The notes under the pieces were generated by a model. That model ran no database searches, had not been told where the DNA came from, and saw only the letters and a list, made by a program, of their open reading frames with translations. Shown piece after piece: positions 1 to 11,001 of a stretch of DNA of 64,000 bases. A program made the position numbers and the translations under genes. Numbering within the stretch: position 1 is the first letter of the stretch; every line of letters starts with the position of its first letter. Where the stretch lies: positions 2,162,234 to 2,226,233 of the forward strand of contig NW_004450277.1 of the NCBI RefSeq assembly GCF_000321225.1, in the 5' to 3' direction. Origin of the DNA: Odobenus rosmarus divergens. Its lineage: Eukaryota > Chordata > Mammalia > Carnivora > Odobenidae.

Positions 1-34
1 GCCCCTGCTGTTCTTTTAAAAAGCTTATAGCTGA

Positions 35-220
35 GGGGCGTCTGGGTGGCCCAGTGAGTTAAGCGTCTGACTCTTGCTTTCGGCTCAGGTTGTGATCTCA
101 GCGTTGTGAGATTGAGCCCCATATTGGGCTCTTTGCTGAGCGTGGTGGTATCTGCTTAAGACTCTCTTTTCCTCTCCCTCTGCGCCCCCCCACGTATGCA
201 TGCATGCACTCTCAAATCCT
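35..220 (+). mobile_element. CAN SINE (SINEC-type)
   Basis: tRNA-Lys-derived head (gcgtctgggtggcccagtg), a 'tgagattgagcccc' box and an A-rich end. The target-site duplication taaaaagcttatag lies at 17-30 and 221-234. Confidence 0.9.
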
Positions 221-390
221 TAAAAAGCTTATAGCAGAATTAAAATATTTAGTCTAGAATTTCCATATTTTAATAAGTGAATTGTTGTGACTGCTAATAT
301 ATTTTTATCTTCTGTCTTCTTTTAAAAGCTACTTAACCATGCTTTTTCTTCCATTGTTGCTCTTTTTTATTTAAAAAAAGTTATTGTTGG

Positions 391-595
391 GCGCGTGGGT
401 GGCTCAGATGGTTGAGCGTCTGCCTTTGGCTCAGGTCATGATCCCAGGATCCTGGGATCGAGTCCCGCATCAGGCTCCCTGCTCCTTGGGAGCCTGCTTC
501 TCCCTCTGCTTCTCTCTCTCTCTCCCTCTCTCTCTCTCCCTCTGTCTCTCATGAATAAATAAATAAATAATCTAAAAAATAAAAAATAAAAAAAT
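391..595 (+). mobile_element. CAN SINE with (CT)n
   Basis: Head gcgcgtgggtggctcag, a TC-rich run at about 500-550 and an AATAAA-rich tail. The 18-bp duplication aaaaaaagttattgttgg lies at 373-390 and 596-613. Confidence 0.92.
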
Positions 596-613
596 AAAAA
601 AAGTTATTGTTGG

Positions 614-1015
614 GGTGCCTGGGTGACTCAGTCGGTTAAGCATCTGCCTTTGGCTCAGGTCATGGTCCTAGAATCCTGGGATCAAGCCCCGCTTTGGGCT
701 CCCTGCTCAGCGGGGAGTCTGCTTCTCCCTTTGCCTCTTCCCCTGGCTTGTGCTCATCACTCTCTTTCTCTCAAATAAATAAAATCTTTTCTTTTTTTTT
801 TTTTAGATTTTTATTTATTTATTTGACAGAGAGAGAGAGTGCACAAGCAAGGGGAGCGGCAGGCAGGCAGAGGGAGAGGGAGAAGCGGGCTCTCTGCCGA
901 GCAAGGAGCCCGATGTGGGGCTTGATCCCAGGACCCTGGGATCATGACCTGAGCCAAAGGCAGACGCCTAACCAACTGAGCCACCCAGGCGCGTGCCGCT
1001 CAAATAAAATCCTTA
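614..1015 (+). mobile_element. CAN SINE split by a nested SINE
   Basis: Head ggtgcctgggtgactcag, with the tail resuming at about 999 after an inserted minus-strand SINE. The 3' copy of its duplication (aaaaaaagttatt) is at 1016-1028. Confidence 0.88.
788..998 (-). mobile_element. CAN SINE nested in the tail of the preceding SINE
   Basis: Poly-T start, (ATTT)n, gacagagagagag, ending ccacccaggcgc. It is flanked by ctcaaataaa...atctt-like repeats from the host SINE tail. Confidence 0.9.
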
Positions 1016-1136
1016 AAAAAAAGTTATTATTTCTTTTTCTTTAAAGGTGGTCAGTTATACATAACACAAAATTTACAATTTTAACCTTTTGGGGGGGTAC
1101 TTTTTTTTTTTTTTTTTTTTAAATAAGTGCACTCTT

Positions 1137-1250
1137 GGGGAGCCTGGCTGGCTCAGTTGGAAGAGCATGTGACTCGATTTCAGGGTCATGAGTTCAAGCC
1201 CCACACTGAGTGTAAGGGATTACTTAAATAAAAACTTAAAAAGAAAAAAA
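1137..1250 (+). mobile_element. Short older CAN SINE variant
   Basis: Head gagcctggctggctcag, 'ggtcatgagttcaagcccca' and 'gtgtaagggattacttaaa'. The duplication ataagtgYactctt lies at 1121-1136 and 1251-1266. Confidence 0.85.
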
Positions 1251-1266
1251 AGATAAGTGTACTCTT

Positions 1267-1472
1267 TTTTTTTTAATTAAGATTTTATTTATTTGAGAGA
1301 GAGAGCGTGAGCATGAATGGGGTGAGGAGCCGAGGGAGAGGGAGGAGTGGGACAGAATCTCAAGCAGACTGTACTGAGCCTGATGCAGGGCTGGATCTCA
1401 TGACCCTGAGATCAGGACCTGAGCCGAAACCAAGAGTTGGATGCTTAACTGACTGAGCCACCCAGGCACCCC
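1267..1472 (-). mobile_element. CAN SINE
   Basis: Poly-T, gattttatttatttgagag ... gccacccaggcacccc. The duplication aataagtgtactctt lies at 1252-1266 and 1473-1487. Confidence 0.9.
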
Positions 1473-3027
1473 AATAAGTGTACTCTTAATCCCCTTTATA
1501 TATTTCACCAATCCTCCCACCTACCTTCCCTCTGGTGACCATCAGTTTGTTCTCTATAATTAAGAGTCTTTCTTTTGTTTTTTCTCTCTTTTTTTCCCCC
1601 TTTGTTTTGTGTCTTAGATTCCACATATGAGTGAAATCATATGGCATTTATCTTTCTCTGGCTCTTTTCACTTAACATTATACTCCTTAGTTCCATTCAT
1701 GTTGCTGCAAATGGCAAGATTTCATTCTTTTTTATGGCTGAATAACATTCCATTATAAATATATACACTACACCTTCCTTATCTGTTCATCTGTTGGACG
1801 CTTGGGCTGCCTCCATAATTTGGCTATTATAAATAATGCTGCAATAAACATAGCTGTGCATATATCCTTTCAAATTAGTGTTTTTGTATTCTTTGGATAA
1901 ATACTCAATAGTGTGATGACTGGATCATAGGGTAGTTCTGTTTTGAACTTTTTGAGGAACCTCCATACTGTTTTCCAGTGTGGCTGCACCAGTTTGCATT
2001 CCCACCAACGGTGCACGAGGATTCCTTTTTCTCCACATCCTCGCCAACACTTGTTTCTTGGTGTTTTTGACTTTAGCCATTCTCACAGGTGTGGGGTGAT
2101 ACCTCGTTGTGGTTTTGATTTGCATTTCCCTGATGATGAGTGGTGTTGAGCATCATTTCATGTCTCTGTTGGCCATCTGTATGTTATCTTTGGAGAAATG
2201 TCCGTATCTTCTGCCCATTTTTAATTGGGTTATTTGGGTTTTGGTGTTGAGTTGTGTAAGTTCTTTATATATTTTGAAATACTAATTCTTTATCATATAT
2301 GTCATTTGCAGATATCTTGTCCCATTCAGTAGCTTGTCTTTTAGTTTTGTTGATAGTTTCCTGTGCTGTGCAGAAGCTTTTTATTTTGATGTAGTTCCAG
2401 TAGTTTATTTTTGATTTTGTTTCCTGTGCCTCAGGAGACATACCTAGAGAAATGTTAGTACAGCCGATGTCAGAGAAATTACTGCCTCTGCTCTCTTCTA
2501 GGATTTTTATGGTTTTAGGTCTCACATTTATGTCCTTAATCCATTTTGAGTTTATTTTTGTGTGGTGTAAGAAAGTGGTCCAGTTTCATTTTTTTGCATG
2601 TAGCTGTCCAATTTTCCCACCACCCTTTGTTGAAGAGGCTATCTTTTCCTGCCTGTGTATTCTTGCCTCCTTTGTCAAAGATAAATTGACCATATAGTTA
2701 TGGGTATATTTCTGGGCTTTCTGTTGTATTCCATTGATCTCTGTGTCTGTTTTTGTGCCAGTGCCATACTGTTTTGATTACTGCAGCTTTGTAGTATTAA
2801 CTTGAAATCTGGAAATGTGATACCTCCAGCTTTGTTTTTCTTTTTCAAGATTGCTTTGACTATTCAGGGTCTTTTGTGGTTCCATATAAATTTTAGGATT
2901 ATTTATTCTAGTTCTGTGAAAAATGCTGTTGGTATTTTGATAGGGATTGCATTAAATCTGTAGATTGCTTTGGGTAGTAGGGCCATTTTAACAATATTTG
3001 TTCTTCCAATACGAGTTTGGAATATCC

Positions 3028-3163
3028 TTTTTTTTTTTTGAAGTAGGCTCCATGCCCAGGTTGGAGCCCAGTGCAGGGCTTGAACTCACGACTGTGAGAT
3101 TGAGACCTGAGCTGAGATCAGGAGTCAGTCACTTAACCAGCAGAGCCACCCAGGCGCTCCTGT
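3028..3163 (-). mobile_element. Older short CAN SINE variant
   Basis: Poly-T, gaagtaggctccatgccc ... gagccacccaggcgctcc, inserted in the L1. Confidence 0.8.
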
Positions 3164-3404
3164 GATATATTTCTTTTTGTGTTGGTACAGTTTCTTTCAT
3201 CAGTGTTTTATAGTTTTCAGAATACAGGTCTTTCACCTCCTTGGTTAAGTTTATTCCTAAATATTTTATTGTTTGTTTTCTTAATTTCTCTTTCTGCTTA
3301 GTGTTTAGGAATGAAACAGATTTCTGTACATTGATTTTGTATCTTGTGACCTTACTGAATTCATTTATCAGTTCTAACAGTTTTTTGGTGGTCTTTAGGG
3401 TTTT

Positions 3405-3535
3405 GTTTTTTTTTTTTTTAACTTTCTAGAACTTTTTTCAAGTTTTTTAGTAATCTCTTCACCCAATGTGGGGCTCAAACCTACAACCCCGAGATCAAGT
3501 CGCATACTTCTCTGACTGAGCCAGCCAGGCACCAC
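3405..3535 (-). mobile_element. Degraded short CAN SINE variant
   Basis: Poly-T, then cccaatgtggggctcaaacc...gactgagccagccaggcacc, inserted in the L1. Confidence 0.7.
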
Positions 3536-3992
3536 TGGAGTTTTCTTTATATAGTGTCATGTCATCTGCAGATAGTGAAGGTTTTATTCTTCCTTACCAG
3601 TCTGGATCCTTTTATTCGTCTTCCTTGTCTGATTGCTGTGGCTAGGACTTCCAGTACATGTTGAATAAAAGTGGGGAGAATGGACATCCTTGTCTTGTTA
3701 CTGACCGTAGCGGGGAAGCTCAGTTTTTTACCATCAAGTGTGATGTTAGCTGTGGGTTTTTCATATATGGCCTTTACTATGTTGAGGTTTGTTCCCCCAA
3801 ACCTGTTTTGTTGAGGGTTTTAATCATGAATGGATATTATACTTTGTTGAATGCTTTTTGTGCATTTATTGAAATAGTCATATGGTTTTTCTCCTTTCTC
3901 TTATTAATGTATGATATGTCATATTGACTGATTTGTGAATATTGGACCACCCTTGCATCTCGGGAATAAATCCCACTTGATTGTGGTGAATG

Positions 3993-4197
3993 ATTTTTTT
4001 TTTTTTAAAGATTTTATTTATTTATTTGACAGAGAGAGAGACACAGCGTGAGAGGGAACACAAGCAGGGGGAGTAGGAGAGGGAGAAGCAGGCTTCCCGC
4101 GGAGCAGGGAGCCCGATGTGGGGCTCGATCCCAGGACCCTGGGATCATGACCTGAGCCGAAGGCAGACACTTAACGACTGAGCCACCCAGGCGCCCC
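3993..4197 (-). mobile_element. CAN SINE, full length
   Basis: T-tract, gacagagagagagacacagc, ending gccacccaggcgcccc. The repeated gaatgatttttttt sequence flanks it. Confidence 0.92.
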
Positions 4198-4335
4198 ATG
4201 AATGATTTTTTTTTAATGGGTGGATTCAGTTTACTGATATTTGTTGAGGATTTTGCATCTGTGTTCATCAGAGATACCGGGCTGTACTTCTTTTTTTTTT
4301 TTTTTTTGTAGTATTTTTACCTCGTTTTGGTATCA

Positions 4336-4735
4336 GTCCATTTTAACCATTTTTAAGTATACATTTTTGTGGCACTCACATTGATGTGCCACAATCACCA
4401 CTGTCTGTCTCCAGAACCGTTCCCAGCTGAAACTCTACCCATTAAACACTACTCATTCCCTCCTCCCCCAGGTCTTAGGCAACCACCATTTTACTTTCTG
4501 TTTACAAATTTGACCACTGTAGGTACTTACGTAAGTGGAATCATACAGTATTTGTCCTTTGTGATCAGCTTATTTCACTACCATAATGCCTTTAAGGTTC
4601 ATCCATGTTGTAGCATGGAGTTGTTTTATAAATTTCCGCTTCTTACAAAGACTCTACTGGCTTGGAAGTTATTTATTGTATTTCTGTCACACTGGTTACT
4701 TTTACATTTTTCAACATGAATAATTATAATCTAAA
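4336..4735 (-). mobile_element. Old LINE-1 3' region, antisense
   Basis: Resembles the L1M 3' UTR in reverse (aatcaccactgtctgtctcc, aagtggaatcatacagtatt, gcctttaaggttcatccatg). Confidence 0.6.
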
Positions 4736-5131
4736 CTGAATGTCTGTCTCTCCTCATGAACAATAACTGCATTTTAAAGTGTTTTAATTCTGAATATTTC
4801 ACATCTTCCATATTCTTCTCTAGTTTTGAAGTTCTACCTTTTAAATCTCTTAAAGTTAGGCATTAATAAAAGTGTTTAAAAGTTAATATTTATGTTGAGA
4901 TATTACAAATTTCTTGGTTTAGCGTTCTTGCATCCCACTCCTTCATTCTGTTTTCTTTTGGATTAATATACATCATTTATCAAAATCTTTCAGTATGGAT
5001 CTGTAAATTACAAACTACCTCTGTCTGTATATCTTCAGGCCTCTGTGTTACCCTTCCTCTTAGGTGGCATTTTAGTTGTGTAATGATTTGTAGTTGACTG
5101 TTATTTTCCCTCATAGGAAGAGGTTGCTCCC

Positions 5132-5327
5132 AGGGCGCCTGGGTGGCTCAGTCGTTAAGCATCTGCCTTCGGCTCAGGTCATGATCCCAGGGTCCTGGGA
5201 TTGAGCCCCGCATCGGGCTCCCTGCTTGGCGGGGGGCCTGCTTCTCCCTCTGCCACTCCCTCTGCTTGTATTCCTGCTCTCGCTATCTCTCTTTCTGTCA
5301 AATAAATAAATAAAAAAAAAAAAAAAA
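5132..5327 (+). mobile_element. CAN SINE, young-looking
   Basis: Near-consensus body. A clean duplication aggaagaggttgctccc flanks it at about 5115-5131 and 5328-5344. Confidence 0.95.
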
Positions 5328-5547
5328 AGGAAGAGGTTGCTCCCTTGTTTTCTGGCATCTCTTGTTGCCTTTGAGAAGTCTGAGGTCTAATTATTCCTAC
5401 TTGGTAATCATTCTTTCTCTTTTTGGTTGCTCTTAACTATTTTTTTGTTTGTCTCTATTGTTCTGCAGTTTTACTATAGTATATATCTGAGTATATGACC
5501 CTGGCTGTCTGAGGACTAAAGTCTTCAATTTTGGCTAATAGGTCTTT

Positions 5548-5755
5548 GTTTTTTTATTATTTTATTATTTATTTTTATTTTTTTTAAATTTTTTGAGAGA
5601 AAGCACACAGGGACATGGGGAGGGAGGGACAGAGAGAGAATCTTAAGCAGGCTCCATGCTCAATGCAGAGCCTGACGTGGGGCTCAGTCTCACAACCCTA
5701 GATCATGATCTGAACCGAAATCAGACACTTAACTGCCTGAGGCACCCAGGTGGCC
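5548..5755 (-). mobile_element. CAN SINE, diverged
   Basis: T-rich start, ttgagagaaagcacacaggg ... gaggcacccaggtggcc. Confidence 0.82.
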
Positions 5756-5956
5756 TCTGCCAGTATGTCTTTGAATGTTAATTTTCCTGCTTCCTCTTCA
5801 GACAGTGGTATTTCACCATGTTAAAGCTTCTCATGGTGTGTTCCATACTTCTCTTTCATATTTTCCGTCTGTTTATCTTTTTGTGCTCAATTCTGTGAGA
5901 TTATTTCAGATCAAGAATACAGTTCACTAATAATCTAGCTTTGACCAGATGTTCTG

Positions 5957-6172
5957 TTTTTTTAAAAAAATTTTTTAAAGATTTTATTTGAGACAGAGTG
6001 AGCGAGAGAGGGAGAGCATGTGCGCGCATGAGTGGGGGGAGGGACAGAGGGAGAGGAAGAAACATACTCCCTGCTGTGCAGGGAGCCCGATGTGGGGCTC
6101 CATCCCAGGACTGTGGGATCATGACCTGAGCCAAAGGCAGACACTTAACCAACTGAGCCACCCAGGTGCCCC
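5957..6172 (-). mobile_element. CAN SINE
   Basis: Poly-T, aaagattttatttgagacag ... gccacccaggtgcccc. Confidence 0.9.
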
Positions 6173-6281
6173 AATGTTCCACTCTTTAATCACATATTTT
6201 TATTTCTAGATTTTCTATTTGATTGTTTTTGAAATTTGTCAATTCTTTTCTCTTTCTCTCTTTTTGCTGTTCTTGTGCTGT

Positions 6282-6394
6282 GGGTTTTTTTTTTAAGTTT
6301 TATTTTCTTTAAGTAAACTCTACCCCCAGTGTGGGGGTTTGAACCCACAGCCCTGAGATCAAGAGTCGCATGCTCTGTGGACTGAGCCAGCCTG
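6282..6394 (-). mobile_element. Short older CAN SINE variant
   Basis: T-tract, ctttaagtaaactctaccc, gtttgaacccacagccctga, gactgagccagcc. Confidence 0.75.
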
Positions 6395-6814
6395 TCTTGT
6401 GTTGTTGTTTTTGTTTTCCTTCCAAGTTTTTATTTAAATTCAAGTTAGTTAACATACAGTGTAGTATTGGTTTCAGGAGTAGAATTTAGTAATTCATCAC
6501 TTACATATAACACCCAGTACTCATCACAGGTGCCCTCCTTTAATGCCCATCACCCCGTTCGCCCATTCATCAACCCTCAGTTTGTTCTTTATAGTTAAGA
6601 GTCTCTTATGGTTTGCCTCCCTGTTTTTATCTTGTTTTATTTTTCCTTCCCCTCCCTCATGTTCATCTGGTTGGTTTCTTAATTTCCACATATGAGTAAA
6701 ATCATATGGTATTTGTTTTTCTCTGACTTATTTTGCTTAGCATAATACACTCTAGTTCCATCCATGTCATTGCAAATGGCATGGTTTCATTGTTTTTAAT
6801 GACTGAGTAATATT

Positions 6815-6817
<3 letters not shown>

Positions 6818-6854
<37 letters not shown>

Positions 6855-6866
6855 CACACACACACC
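6818..6866. repeat. (TG)n(TA)n(CA)n dinucleotide repeat
   Basis: About 15 GT/TG units, a TATATATA core, then CACACACACAC. It is self-complementary around the TA core and lies inside the antisense L1. Confidence 0.95.
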
Positions 6867-7471
6867 ACATCTTTATCCATTCATTGGTTGATGGACATTT
6901 TGGCTCTTTTCATAATATGGTTTTTGTTGATAGTGCTGCTGTAAACATTGGGGTGCATGTACCCCTTTGAATCTGTATTTTTCGTATCCTTTGGATAAAT
7001 GCTTAGTAGTGCAATTGCTAGGTCATAGGGTAGTTCTGTTAACTTTTTGAGGAACCTCCATACTGTTTTTCAGAGTGGCTGCACCAGTTTGCATTCCCAC
7101 CAGTGGTATAAGAGTGTTCCCCTTTCTCTGCATTCTCGCCGACATCTGTTGTTTCCTGAGTTAATTTTAGCCATTCTGACCAGTGTGAGGTGGTATCTCA
7201 TTTTGGTTTTGATTTGTATTTCCCTGGTGATGAGTGATGTTGAGCATCTTTCCATGTGTCTGTTGGCCATTTGTATGTCTTCTTTGGAGTCTGTTCGTGT
7301 CTTCTGCCCATTTTCTAACTGGCTTATTTTTTGGGTGTTGAGTTTGGTAAATTTTTTTAAAAAATTTTGGGTACTAACCCTTTATCCTATATGTCATTTG
7401 CAGATGTCTTCTCCCATTCCATAGGTTGCCTTTTAGTTTTGTTGATTGTTTCCTTTGCTCTGCAGAAACTC

Positions 7472-7670
7472 TTTTTTTTTTTTTTAAGATTTATTTATTT
7501 ATTTTAGAGAGAACATGGGAAGGAGGGGCAGAAGGAGAGGGAGAGAGGCTCCCAAGCAGATTCTACACAGAGTGTGGAGCCTGACGGGCATGATCGCACA
7601 ATCCCGAGATCAGGACCTGAGCTAAAACCAAGAGTCAGATGCTCAACTAGCTGTGCCACCCAGTCACCCC
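7472..7670 (-). mobile_element. CAN SINE
   Basis: Poly-T, aagatttatttatttatttt ... gccacccagtcaccccc, inside the L1. A gcagaaactctttt / cagaagttttttt repeat flanks it. Confidence 0.88.
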
Positions 7671-7768
7671 CAGAAGTTTTTTTATCTTGATGGAGTCTCA
7701 ATAGTTCATTTTTGCTTGTGGTTTTTATTTCTAACTTTATTTCTGCATTTTTAAAAATATTTTATTTT

Positions 7769-7960
7769 GGGGTGCCTGGGTGGCTCAAGTTGATTAAGCG
7801 ACTGCCTTTGGCTCAGGTCATGATCCTGGAGTCCCGGGATCGAGTCCCGCGTTGGGCTCCCTGCTCAGCAGGGAGTCTGCTTCTCTCTCTGACCCTCCCC
7901 CCTCTCATGTGCTCTCTCTGTCTCTGTCTCTCAAATAAATAAATAAAATCTTTGAAAAAA
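7769..7960 (+). mobile_element. CAN SINE
   Basis: Head ggtgcctgggtggctcaag, (AAATA)n tail. An ataaaatattttatttt-like duplication flanks it. Confidence 0.92.
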
Positions 7961-7964
7961 ATAA

Positions 7965-8071
7965 AATATTTATTTTATTTTAAGTAGGCTCCATGCCCAA
8001 CATGGGGATCAAACTCACAGCCCTGAGATCAAGAGTTCCATGCTCTACTGACTGAGCCAGCCAGGGGCCCC
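7965..8071 (-). mobile_element. Short older CAN SINE variant
   Basis: tttaagtaggctccatgccc, gatcaaactcacagccctga, gactgagccagccaggggcc, directly next to the previous SINE. Confidence 0.8.
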
Positions 8072-8079
8072 TGTGCATT

Positions 8080-8860
8080 TTAAACATGATTATTTTAAAG
8101 CCTCTATTATTCCACTGTATCTATGTTTGTTTTAAGGTCTGAGTTTGCCTATTTGTTGTGTTTGTTAAAAACCCCCTCCCCTTTTGGTGGTTCCATTCTT
8201 CATATACTTTTAAATTTAGACTTACATTAAACTTATCATCTGTAGGATTTATTTTTTATGTGAGTCAGATTGGGGAGGTATCCCTCTAGGGAAGTTTTGA
8301 GTTTCTGCTGAACCTGAGAGGTTTCCTTAGTGATATACCTACCTGTTCTTAGGCTAATTTCTTGTCTTGGGGTTTATGAACCACTTGGGTAGAGTGATTT
8401 TGGAAGCCATATCTGTGATAATGGAGTTTCATTTTCTCAGAGGTAAAACTTCTTTTTCATGGGCTGGAAATTGGAGTTCATGTTATTCCTGTGTAGTTCT
8501 TTGTGGCTTTTTGGTATTTTAATGCATCTACATCATTTTCAATTTCTTGTCTTTTAGTTTCTTGCAGGGATTAAAAAAAAACACCTATCTCAAGCTCTAA
8601 GACCTGCATCTGGTTTAGGTAGCCCTGAGAGTTTCTTGGACTTGAGTAGCTTAATTGTTTCTAGCATCAGGGAATTTCCCTTTCTTGCGTTTGGGCTTGC
8701 GTATTTGTGTGGGTTATATTTGCCCACCTTTTCTATGCATTTGGACTGGGAGATGCGTGCTTCTGTGTCCGGCCTGTCTGCCATATTCCCTGCAAGATCT
8801 ATGATACATTAGCTTACTTGTAGGTACATCCTGTAAAACAGGTGTAACTCCCTAGAACCT
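8080..8860 (-). mobile_element. Possible old L1 5' region, antisense
   Basis: The minus strand reads like an A-rich L1M leader, with a 64-codon open frame at 8590-8784. I cannot place it firmly; it may be unique intron sequence. Confidence 0.25.
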
Positions 8861-8877
8861 AAAAGTGCCTGAGTTTT

Positions 8878-9064
8878 GGGGCGCTGGGTGGCTCAGTCGG
8901 TTAAGTGTCTGCCTTCAGCTCAGGTCATGATCCTGGAGTCCTGGGATCGAGGCCCTCATCGGGCTCTCTGCTCAGTGGAGAGCCTGCTTCTCCCTCTGCC
9001 CCTCACTCTGCTTGTGCTCTCTCTGTCTCTCTCAGATAAATAAATAAAATTCTTAAAAAAAAAA
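8878..9064 (+). mobile_element. CAN SINE
   Basis: Head ggcgctgggtggctcagtcg, poly-A tail. The duplication aaagtgcctgagttttg lies at about 8862-8878 and 9065-9081. Confidence 0.93.
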
Positions 9065-9399
9065 AAAGTGCCTGAGTTTTGTCAGGACTTATGTGCTCCT
9101 GGTGGTGTAGCTGTGATGTCCCTAAGATTGTTTCACCTTGCCCATAAAGCATTGTGTGATGCTGCAGGGATATGTCAGTTGAGATCACAAATGGGTCCTT
9201 TGCAGCCTGATGGATTGGCGTGCCTGAGGCACAGCTCTTTCTCATCAGCAGTTCTTATGGGAAAGAATCGCTGCAGTAGCCATCCTGTTTTCTAAGTAGT
9301 TTAGCTATCTGGGGATAGAGAAAAGATTCCTCATCTTTTCCTGTAATGTTCTAATCTTTGTCTATCCTACCTGAGTAGGCAGATGCCTAAATCTCTGTC

Positions 9400-9960
9400 T
9401 CTAATTCCAGAACTCCAGATCTGCACATCCAATAGGACATTTCCACTCAAAGATTCCACTGGTATTGAAAATTCACCCCTTTCTTCATCTCCTGTCTTCT
9501 TACTGACATCATAAGTCGGCCTTCCTCTTAGATTTCATGTTTCTGTCTCTTCTGTTCCTGTCTTCTCAGTAACTCAGACACAAAACATGACTTACTCCAG
9601 ACTGCTTTTTTTCCCTCCTGCATGCAGTCAGCTGCTAAATCATTTCAATACTTTTCATAGAGGTCCTATCCTTTCTCTTTCCATGACAGTATCAGAGTAA
9701 CATATTCCAGATTAAAATCTCATTCTCCTAATATCCCTCTTTTTTTGGGGTGGGGTCTCTCAACAATTTATTTTCAATAATCTGGTTGGCTCAGAGACAC
9801 CGTGCATTGTACTAATATCCCTCTCTGATCAATCTGTCAACCATATCTAATTAGCTCAGACCAAGATCCCACCTTCATATCCTCCTTTCTCATCCTAAAC
9901 TTTTGGTAAAATTCCACAGAATGTCCTGTTTGTGGCTGTTTGTGCAGTTGGGATATTTTT
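9400..9960 (+). mobile_element. L2 LINE fragment, sense
   Basis: Resembles L2 ORF2 (cagaactccagatctgcaca, aataggacatttccactcaa). It is interrupted by the 71-bp retrocopy at 9741-9811. Confidence 0.5.
9741..9811 (-). pseudogene. 71-bp retrocopy of an mRNA 3' end, source unidentified
   Basis: On the minus strand the insert ends ...GAAAATAAATTGTTGAGAG, then ACCCCACCCC and a run of A. This is a poly(A) signal about 20 nt before an A-tail. The insert is flanked by perfect 13-bp direct repeats (ctaatatccctct) at 9728-9740 and 9812-9824. This is the signature of a heavily 5'-truncated LINE-1-mediated retrocopy. I could not name the source mRNA. Confidence 0.75.
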
Positions 9961-10089
9961 TCTTTAGGGATATTAGGACATAACTAGAAAAAGAACCAGA
10001 AATGTATTACCCGTTTTTGTTCTGTTTTAAACAAGTTAGTGAGCTGTTACGAAATTGTGTGGTCGGGGTGGGGGAAAGGGAAAGGCTGA

Positions 10090-10265
10090 TCCTAGAGACT
10101 TGAGTTTTAGTCATTAACAGAATGACTTGGGTAAATTAATGATATTCTCTGAGCCTCAGTTTCATCTATAATATGAGGAGTTGAATTAAGTAATTATTAT
10201 AGTTAGCATTTATCGAGCTTTTAATTTGTTCCAGGAACTGGGCTAATAGGTTTTCATGTATTGTC
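10090..10265 (+). mobile_element. MIR SINE fragment
   Basis: aatgacttgggtaaattaat, ctctgagcctcagtttcatc and tataatatgaggagttgaat follow the MIR core and LINE-like tail. Confidence 0.65.
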
Positions 10266-10659
10266 ATTTTTTCAAAGCTCTTTATTTGGAAATAATTCTC
10301 ATTTCACAGAAAAGTTGCAAGGATAAAACAAAATAGTATAAAACACTCATCCCATTTACCCAGATTCAAAAATTATTAACAGTTATGGATGTTGTATTTT
10401 TCAAATGCATTTTCTGTATCTACTGAGATGAATATATATATATTTTTTCACTTTTAGTGTGAATGTTAAAGTAACCTCTGGGATAAAACTCACTTGATTA
10501 TGATATATTATCCTTTTTATAAATTATTGGATTTGATTTGTTAAATTAAGAATTTTTGCATCTGTCTTCATGGTATGTATTAAAGTATAGTTTTCTTGTA
10601 ATATATTTGTCTGATTTTCGTGAAAGTAAAAGTAATGTCCTTGTCGAATGAACTGGTGT

Positions 10660-10965
10660 CTTAGTCTGTTTGGGTTGCTATAACAAAATACCACAGATTG
10701 GGTAGCTTACAACAATAGAAATTTTTTTCTCAGTCTTTGGAAGCTGGAATTCCAAGGTTAAGGTGCCAGCACGGTCAGATGAGGGCCCTCTTCCGAGTTG
10801 CTGACTTCTTTTTGTTAACTCACTTTAATTGTAAACTCTGGGATTTTTTTGGTAAGAGCATTAATCCACCCTCACCTAATCACCTCCCAAAGGCCCCACC
10901 TTCTAACACCATCCCATAGAGCCTAAGGATGAATTTTGGGGGGATACATTCAGACCATAGCAATT
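10660..10965 (-). mobile_element. MLT1-type MaLR LTR, antisense, inserted in L1
   Basis: tcttagtctgtttgggttgc, tataacaaaataccacagat ... aatcacctcccaaaggcccc, gaattttggggggatacatt. This is the reverse complement of an ERVL-MaLR solo LTR. No retroviral coding sequence is present. Confidence 0.6.
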
Positions 10966-11001
10966 GGGAAATATTTCTTCCTTTTACATTTTCTGAGTTT
11001 T

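Larger units (their letters stand above)
1490..4335 (-). mobile_element. LINE-1, 3' half, antisense
   Basis: Reverse-complement L1 3' end and ORF2 sequence (for example ctgcaccagtttgcattccc, ttgaataaaagtggggagaa, cttttgtcaaagataaattg). It is broken by SINEs at about 3028-3163, 3405-3535 and 3993-4197 and by many substitutions. No intact ORF2 remains. Confidence 0.88.
6420..7740 (-). mobile_element. LINE-1 3' part, antisense, carnivore-type 3' end
   Basis: Begins at the L1 3' end (gttagttaacatacagtgta, tgatgcc-type 'cctttaatgcccatcaccc') and runs into ORF2 (ctgcaccagtttgcattccc, ttgatttgtatttccctgg). It is interrupted by the SINE at 7472-7670 and a dinucleotide tract at 6818-6866. Confidence 0.88.

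Noticed and set aside
391..470. tRNA-like sequence with A/B box
   Set aside because: It is the tRNA-Lys-derived head of a CAN SINE; a functional tRNA fold and CCA-proximal end are absent. The same applies to all SINE heads here.
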